Below, piece by piece: positions 59,030-64,000 of a DNA stretch of 64,000 nt. The position numbers and the translations under genes were made by a program. The DNA is from Fredinandcohnia onubensis. Lineage in GTDB: Bacteria; Bacillota; Bacilli; Bacillales; Bacillaceae_L. The notes under the pieces were generated by a model. The model was not told where the DNA came from. It worked only from the letters and a program-made list of their open reading frames with translations, and ran no database searches. The stretch is taken from NCBI RefSeq assembly GCF_002734285.1, contig NZ_NSEA01000009.1:200265-264264 (forward strand), given 5' to 3'. Position 1 is the stretch's first letter, and the number at the start of each line of letters is the position of its first letter.

Positions 59030-59713
59030 TCATTTTTGTTTTGAATATTTGCGTTCTGGCCTACCGACAATCCCATATTCAAGTTCGGCAATTACCTCAT
59101 TAGTTGATGCAAGGTATTCTAAGTAACGTCTCGCGGTTGTTCTGGATGCTCCCATGCGGTCACCCATTTCTTCAGCAGTAATTCCTGAATCCAATCGGTT
59201 GATAATATCTCGTACTTTTTCAAGGGAAAGGGGGTCAATACCTTTTGGATAATGTATTTTCTTTTCAACAGGCAGTATTTGTTTGCCACCGAAATAGTGG
59301 TCTACAATCGTCTGATCGACTTCATTCCTGCTGTTTAATAATTCTTTCTTTTCGATATATTTTTCTATCGTTTCCGTAAATTTTTCAAATGTTACCGGTT
59401 TTATGAGGTAATGAAAAACTCCACCACGGAGCGATTCTTCTAAATGTTTCTTTTCTGTCGCGGCAGTTATCATAATGATGTCTACATCAGGATGCAGATT
59501 TCGAATGATCGGTAGGATTTCAGTACCCATTTTATCGGGCATATAAACATCTAATAAAAGCAAGTCAATATTTTGATGTTTTTTTAACAAATCAAGGGTT
59601 TCCTTTGCGTTCGAGGATTTACCTATCAGGTTCACATCTTCAATTCTTTGTAGAAATTGTTCATGAATCGAGGCTACCCTAAAATCATCCTCAGCAATAA
59701 GTACATTTATCAT
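59030..59713 (-). CDS. Response regulator, CitT/DctR/MalR family
   Basis: A 227-residue response regulator. The receiver domain (about 1-120) has acidic D9-D10 in IAEDDFR, the phosphoacceptor D55 in LLLLDVYMPD, the Thr/Ser in MITAATE and Lys in LIKPVTFEKF. The C-terminal HTH region (about 160-225) is of the CitB/CitT type (GITAEEMGDRMGASRTTARRYLEYL). It shares one base with the sensor gene (TGATG), so the two are translationally coupled. The tctBA promoter just downstream carries a tandem repeat that fits a response-regulator dimer. Confidence 0.92.
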   Translation of the reverse strand: MINVLIAEDDFRVASIHEQFLQRIEDVNLIGKSSNAKETLDLLKKHQNIDLLLLDVYMPDKMGTEILPIIRNLHPDVDIIMITAATEKKHLEESLRGGVFHYLIKPVTFEKFTETIEKYIEKKELLNSRNEVDQTIVDHYFGGKQILPVEKKIHYPKGIDPLSLEKVRDIINRLDSGITAEEMGDRMGASRTTARRYLEYLASTNEVIAELEYGIVGRPERKYSKQK

Positions 59714-61320
59714 CAGTCTTCCTCCTTATCAATCTGACTTTTTATCGGTAGAAAAACCGTAAAAATTGCGCCGCCATTCTTTCCATTCGATACTTCGATT
59801 GATCCATTTAACTTATCGACCACGGTCTTAACATTCCACAGTCCAAAGCCCCTGTTTTCTTCCCCTTTAGAGGATATTCCTTTTTCAAAGAGAATGGACA
59901 TTTTATCGGTTGGGATCCCGTTGCCATTATCACTAACTTCGAAGACAATATCGTTTCCAATGTCGGTTACGAAAAATGTTACTTCACCTTCGTCTTGCAT
60001 GACTTCGTCAATTGCATTGTCAATCAGATTTCCAATAATGATGATGCAATCCGTAATTGATATATGGTTCGGTAATATAGATAAATAGCTATTTTCATCG
60101 ATTATCAAACTTACCTTTTTTTCCGATGCCTTTCCAATTTTTCCAAGTATAATAGCTTGGAGCTTAGGGTCTTTTATTTGATTAAACAAAATATCGTTTT
60201 GAAAGTTTAGTTGATTTGTTTCTTCCTGAATCATAGCAATTGCTTGTTCATACTGTTTTAACTGAAGTAATCCGGATAAAACATATAATTTATTCGTGAA
60301 TTCATGAGTCTGAGCCCTTAAATCCTCGGAGTAGTTTTTAATCTCTGTTAAGGTATCAACCATTTTCTTAATTTCTGTTTTATCTCTAAAACTAGAAACG
60401 ACTCCAACTGTTTTACCATTCTCAATAATAGGCATACGGTTCACAATTAACACACGATTATTGATGATCATTTCATCATCGGTCTCAACCAAATTTGTAT
60501 CTAACACCCGGAGCATTCTGGTGGTTGGCAGAAGCTCAGCAATTGGTTTATTAATACTGTCATTTGAAATTCCAAGCATTTGTTTTGCAGATTTATTAAG
60601 TAATGTAATAAGTCCCTTATTATCAATTGCAATAATTCCTTCTTTTACCGATTTTAAAATTGCATTTCTTTCTCGATATAAAGAAGCAATTTCATGGGGT
60701 TCAAGTCCCATTATGTCATTACGAATACTCCTTGCTAATAGTACCCCACCAAAAAAGCCAACGATTAAAACAATAATCGCAATAAATAAGGTTTTTAGTA
60801 ACTTCTGATTAATATTTTGTTTTATCTCATTCTTTAAAAAACCAACACTTACAACACCAATGATTTGTTGTCCAGATTCACCTGAAATAATCGGTGCTTT
60901 TCCCCACAAAATATTCCCTAGTTGATTATCAGTTTCGACTGTGTAAAAGCTGCCAAACACAATCGCTTTATAGTTTTCGTCATCAAACGCGGAATGGTCG
61001 AAACTAACATCGGGATAAGAGAAATTCAGTCCATCTTTATATTCGATAAAAATATAATTAGCTCCAACTTGGTTGCTGATTTGCTGTGTAATTGCTTCCA
61101 TCGAACCAGATTGTAAGTCTTCATGGGAACCATCTTTAAATGCCGGTATTAATGAAAGGGTTCGTGATGCCTGTAAAGAAAGCTTTTGCATTTCTTCATT
61201 GGTTTCTTTTGCTTCATAATAAATAAACATCCCTGTTAAGACTGATGTCACAAACACAATTAAAGTAAGAATTAATGTGATAATTTTAGTTTGTAAGGTA
61301 ATGTTAAAGAGCTTTAACAT
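59713..61320 (-). CDS. Sensor histidine kinase, CitA/CitS/DcuS family
   Basis: A 535-residue membrane sensor for carboxylates. TM1 is at about residues 12-32, an extracytoplasmic PAS/Cache domain at about 35-172, TM2 at about 174-196, a cytoplasmic PAS at about 212-320. The phospho-acceptor helix has LRAQTHEFTNKLYVLSGLLQ. The ATPase part has the N-box NLIDNAIDEV, DNGNGIP and FGLWNV. The ligand domain reads NFSYP where CitA-type sensors usually have RYSHP, so the ligand may not be citrate. Stimulus is probably the acid taken up by Tct system 2 (inference from context). Confidence 0.92.
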   Translation of the reverse strand: MLKLFNITLQTKIITLILTLIVFVTSVLTGMFIYYEAKETNEEMQKLSLQASRTLSLIPAFKDGSHEDLQSGSMEAITQQISNQVGANYIFIEYKDGLNFSYPDVSFDHSAFDDENYKAIVFGSFYTVETDNQLGNILWGKAPIISGESGQQIIGVVSVGFLKNEIKQNINQKLLKTLFIAIIVLIVGFFGGVLLARSIRNDIMGLEPHEIASLYRERNAILKSVKEGIIAIDNKGLITLLNKSAKQMLGISNDSINKPIAELLPTTRMLRVLDTNLVETDDEMIINNRVLIVNRMPIIENGKTVGVVSSFRDKTEIKKMVDTLTEIKNYSEDLRAQTHEFTNKLYVLSGLLQLKQYEQAIAMIQEETNQLNFQNDILFNQIKDPKLQAIILGKIGKASEKKVSLIIDENSYLSILPNHISITDCIIIIGNLIDNAIDEVMQDEGEVTFFVTDIGNDIVFEVSDNGNGIPTDKMSILFEKGISSKGEENRGFGLWNVKTVVDKLNGSIEVSNGKNGGAIFTVFLPIKSQIDKEED

Positions 61321-61449
61321 GTATCTCTCTCCGATGACATTAATATAGGAAGAAAATGTAGAATCTACTAGTATTATATCGAAAAATGGCGTAGATTCAT
61401 AACATTTAATTTATTGAAACTTTTATAATTTACTATTTTATAAAAAGTA

Positions 61450-61482
61450 AAAAAGAAGCCCTTATCCGTAAGAGCTTCTTTA
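61450..61482 (-). terminator. Terminator after yhfA
   Basis: AAAGAAGCCCTTA and TAAGAGCTTCTTT pair with one mismatch around a TCCG loop; on the minus strand T-rich DNA follows. Confidence 0.8.
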
Positions 61483-61490
61483 ATGATCGA

Positions 61491-62909
61491 TTAGATTAAA
61501 AACATCGCTACAATTGTTGTTACTACCAATCCAATTGTTACCGGCAGTAAGTTCTTCCTTGCAAGTTCAAATGGGTCGACACCGCATATTGCAGCGGCAG
61601 GGATAAGCGCCCATGGAACGAGGGTTCCACCTCCGACCCAAATTGCGGCGATTTGCCCGAGTGCGGTTAATGTCGCAGCACCAGCGCCGAGTGCGGATGA
61701 AAACAAAGCGGCAAGTGATCCAGCTAATGAAATTCCTGAAAATCCTGAACCATCTAAGCCTGTAATGGCACCGACAATGGTTAAGGTAACCGCGCTGACT
61801 GGCGCGTTTAATGGTACAACAGATGCAAGACTAACTCCAAGGTCATTCACTATTCCCTGTGAGTGTTCTGGTAAGAAGTCGCCAATTATTTTTACAAAAC
61901 CAGTGTCCCCAAGATAGAAAAACGCGGCGATTGGAATGACCGGACCAAATACTTTGAATCCAAATTGAAAGCCTTCAATTAAATAGGTTGTTGTTTTTTC
62001 TAATCCCGCATTTTTATGAGCAACAAGTGAGATTAGTAGAAGAATAAAGATAGAGGTTCCACCAACAGGTGCTGTTGCGTCTCCACCGGATAGATTTAAG
62101 ACAGACATGGCAACAACATCTAGGGCAAAAAGGATTGGGATTAAAATGGCAAAGAGACGTTTCGCTTTAGTAGAAAGTAAGCTTCTTAAACGTTCTTCTT
62201 CTTTTTCTGAAATATCCTGTGTCAACGGATTTGAATAGTTAGAATTACCACCTACAGAAAGAGTTCCTTTTCGCATATCGCGACGGAGTAAGTAGTAGGC
62301 TGCAACAGTTGTTACAATCCCCATCACAAAAACTAAAGGGATACTTGCTTTTACAACCTCCATAACCTCAAGACCAGCAGCATCTGCTGTAAGCTTAGGG
62401 GCGGCTTGAATGATAAAATCACTCGACAATGCAATTCCGTGACCGAACAAATTCATTGCCATTGCGACACCCAAAGCGGGCAAACCTACTCTCATTGCTA
62501 CCGGTAAAAGTACCGCACCGATAAGGGCAACAGCTGGGGATGGCCAGAAGAACCATGAAATCACCATCATGACAATACCAATGGTCCAATAAGCAAGAGC
62601 AGGGGAACGGATAAGTTTTGCAAAAGGAGCAATCATGATATCATTGATTCCCGTCACGGTTAATGCCTTACTCATCGAAACAATTATCGATATGACGAGT
62701 ATGGTTGAGAGTAACTCGGTTATTGCATAAATAAAGCTATTAAAGACTCCACTAACGGATGCACTTATTGATCCAGTTGCTGTGATGGCGAGAAGAAAGA
62801 TTCCGATAATACAAATAAGTGAAGTGTCCCTCCTCATCACCATAAAACCAATGATTAAGAGGATAAACGAAACATATATCCAATGCAGGGCGGTTAATTC
62901 CACTAACAT
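61491..62909 (-). CDS. yhfA: Putative anion permease, YhfA-like
   Basis: A polytopic membrane protein of 472 residues with about 12 hydrophobic segments. ATG 62909 is preferred over 62942 because GGGGG lies 7 nt upstream. There are repeat-like halves with G-rich loops (FWPSPAVALIGAVLLPVA; ALGQIAAIWVGGGTLVPWALIP), as in ion-transporter-superfamily carriers. In B. subtilis yhfA lies beside hmoB and pbpF, and both follow here, which supports the name. The substrate is unknown. Confidence 0.75.
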   Translation of the reverse strand: MLVELTALHWIYVSFILLIIGFMVMRRDTSLICIIGIFLLAITATGSISASVSGVFNSFIYAITELLSTILVISIIVSMSKALTVTGINDIMIAPFAKLIRSPALAYWTIGIVMMVISWFFWPSPAVALIGAVLLPVAMRVGLPALGVAMAMNLFGHGIALSSDFIIQAAPKLTADAAGLEVMEVVKASIPLVFVMGIVTTVAAYYLLRRDMRKGTLSVGGNSNYSNPLTQDISEKEEERLRSLLSTKAKRLFAILIPILFALDVVAMSVLNLSGGDATAPVGGTSIFILLLISLVAHKNAGLEKTTTYLIEGFQFGFKVFGPVIPIAAFFYLGDTGFVKIIGDFLPEHSQGIVNDLGVSLASVVPLNAPVSAVTLTIVGAITGLDGSGFSGISLAGSLAALFSSALGAGAATLTALGQIAAIWVGGGTLVPWALIPAAAICGVDPFELARKNLLPVTIGLVVTTIVAMFLI

Positions 62910-63023
62910 TGTTAAACCCCCATTCGCTAATTCCGAATTCAAGCAGAGGTAACTACACGTTAACCTATGTTTGTATTACAGAATATGTAGCTGGGGATTA
63001 GGTGTGAGAAGTGTACATAAATT

Positions 63024-63530
63024 TTAATCATCTGTTAATGAGTGAAAAGTTTTTGTATAAACAGGGCCAGAGAAGACTGTTTGGCTTAAGCCGGCTTTCG
63101 TTTTTTCAATAACTTGTTCAAGCTGTTCAAAACTTTCCGAGCGTGTCCAATCTAAATAAAAGGATTCTTTTTCCCAAAAGCTCACAACTACAAAAGTATC
63201 ACTTTTTATTGGCCTTAATGCGCGAAAGGCAATAAATCCTGGAGTGTTCTGAAAAACAGAACCCATTTGGGTGATGTTGTATTCAAATAACGGTTTACCT
63301 TCCTCTGTTACCGGGATATATGTGAAGGCAGAAAATTTCCCACTCTTAATGTCTCCTGTAGCAGTGAGAACTTCATATTTTCGTGGGGCGGCAAAAATAG
63401 ATTTCTTCGTTGTTTCATGGAGCAGAATCGCTGTTTCGTTATTGTAAAACGCAGTTATGTTTTCTTTTTTGTGCTTTTCCTGGAGTTTTTTCAAAAAATC
63501 AATGGTACCGAACGCCATATAAAAATTCAT
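63024..63530 (-). CDS. hmoB: Heme-degrading monooxygenase HmoB-type
   Basis: A 168-residue protein with an N-terminal region of about 65 residues and a C-terminal antibiotic-biosynthesis-monooxygenase (ABM) domain, as in B. subtilis HmoB/YhgC (166 residues). Shared landmarks are YxxFGTxDFLKK at the start, AILLHET, NTPGFIAFRALRP and DTFVVVSFWEKESFYLDW with the Asn-Trp-type heme pocket region. It is expected to open the heme ring and release iron in the cytoplasm. AGGAG precedes the ATG. Divergent from pbpF. Confidence 0.88.
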   Translation of the reverse strand: MNFYMAFGTIDFLKKLQEKHKKENITAFYNNETAILLHETTKKSIFAAPRKYEVLTATGDIKSGKFSAFTYIPVTEEGKPLFEYNITQMGSVFQNTPGFIAFRALRPIKSDTFVVVSFWEKESFYLDWTRSESFEQLEQVIEKTKAGLSQTVFSGPVYTKTFHSLTDD

Positions 63531-63660
63531 GTAACTCCTCCTTTATTAATAGGGCATACATAGTGAGAATCTTTTACAGTTATACTAAAAGATAACATAA
63601 CCAATTAAACGTGAAAAATGTTTGAATGCCGTAAATTCTTAATTCCAAGGAGGTCACAGT

Positions 63661-64000
63661 ATGAAAAGAAAATTATTTCTCTCATTGTTTATTATTATCG
63701 GTTCGTTTGTCCTTGGATTGTGTGGGTATTTGCTTATCATATATGCGGGTGACTATGTCATTGATGACAAAAAACTTGTTATGAATTCAGCAACAAAACT
63801 TGTTGATGAAGATGGGCAGTTTATTACGAAATTATATTATGAGAATCGGGATATTGTACCGATTAAAGAAATTCCGGAATATGTACAGCAGGCATTTGTT
63901 GCAGTAGAAGATACTCGGTTTTATCAACATCATGGTATCGATCTTCAGGCAATTGCTAGAGCCGTATACAAAGATATTATTGCCGGTGGAAAGGTAGAAG
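63661..64000 (+). CDS. pbpF: Class A penicillin-binding protein PbpF, N-terminal part (3'-truncated by window edge)
   Basis: The frame opens at ATG 63661 with a near-perfect AAGGAGGT upstream and stays open to the end of the window (113 codons). A membrane helix covers about residues 4-28. Then YVIDDKKLVMNSATKLVDEDG, ENRDIVPIKEIPEYVQQAFVAVED and TRFYQHHGIDLQAIARAVYKDI follow; the Glu of V-E-D is the GT51 catalytic residue. This closely follows the start of B. subtilis PbpF, and the hmoB neighbour fits. Confidence 0.92.
   Translation, partial: MKRKLFLSLFIIIGSFVLGLCGYLLIIYAGDYVIDDKKLVMNSATKLVDEDGQFITKLYYENRDIVPIKEIPEYVQQAFVAVEDTRFYQHHGIDLQAIARAVYKDIIAGGKVE

Noticed and set aside
28342-63530. 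Prophage or integrative element
   Set aside because: No integrase, phage, conjugation or transposase gene and no edge repeats were found in the accessory island.
1-64000. tRNA or rRNA genes
   Set aside because: No cloverleaf-like runs with CCA-type ends or rRNA-like conserved blocks were recognised in the intergenic regions; a dedicated tRNA scan was not possible.

Overview
The window looks like chromosomal DNA of a low-GC Gram-positive bacterium of the Bacillaceae. Evidence for this includes strong Shine-Dalgarno sequences with many GTG and TTG starts, AT-rich intergenic DNA, and clear B. subtilis-type orthologues (PdxK, YteR, RhgT, PrpB/MmgF, HmoB, PbpF). At the right edge the gene set yhfA - hmoB - pbpF occurs together as in B. 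subtilis. The genus cannot be fixed from this alone. No rRNA, tRNA, CRISPR array, insertion sequence or prophage was seen.

Region 1 (1-20.5 kb) is a pectin / rhamnogalacturonan island. It starts with the end of an MFS transporter. An ABC permease pair for oligosaccharides follows, then a run of enzymes without signal peptides: an unknown alpha/alpha-toroid-like protein, a GH28 polygalacturonase, an esterase and two GH43 enzymes. On the opposite strand lie a pectin methylesterase and a membrane-bound AraC-type regulator. A divergent operon then encodes GH105 unsaturated rhamnogalacturonyl hydrolase (YteR), a Gfo/Idh/MocA oxidoreductase, a DUF624 membrane protein, rhamnogalacturonan acetylesterase (RhgT), a TIM-barrel epimerase, a membrane-anchored unknown protein and UxaE (tagaturonate epimerase). 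The layout suggests that oligomers are imported and then de-esterified and cut in the cytoplasm.

Region 2 (20.5-28.3 kb) is backbone-like: a lone modA, a small XRE regulator flanked by two long-hairpin repeats, pdxK, trhO, a small unknown gene, a CoA-pyrophosphatase-type NUDIX gene, a ctaA-like gene and a class A penicillin-binding protein.

Region 3 (28.4-61.3 kb) is a paralogue-rich organic-acid island. It carries two tripartite tricarboxylate transporters (TctCBA), two aconitases, three LysR regulators of exactly 289 residues and two related MFS permeases. It also has a prpB-prpF-acnD-like methylcitrate module without a methylcitrate synthase, and an acid-sugar module (class II aldolase, OtnI-like isomerase, isopropylmalate-dehydrogenase-type enzyme, DUF1537 kinase, Asp/Glu-racemase-type protein). 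Several dehydrogenases, an RraA-type aldolase and a CitS/CitT-like two-component system complete it. The second Tct system is split: tctC lies 5 kb from a convergent tctBA pair. Both promoters share the same layout, a tandem TGAAC-N4-TGAAC repeat followed about 30 nt later by a perfect CcpA cre site. This is the best candidate in the window for an undescribed regulatory and metabolic unit.

Region 4 (61.4-64 kb) returns to the backbone with yhfA, hmoB and the start of pbpF, which runs off the window.
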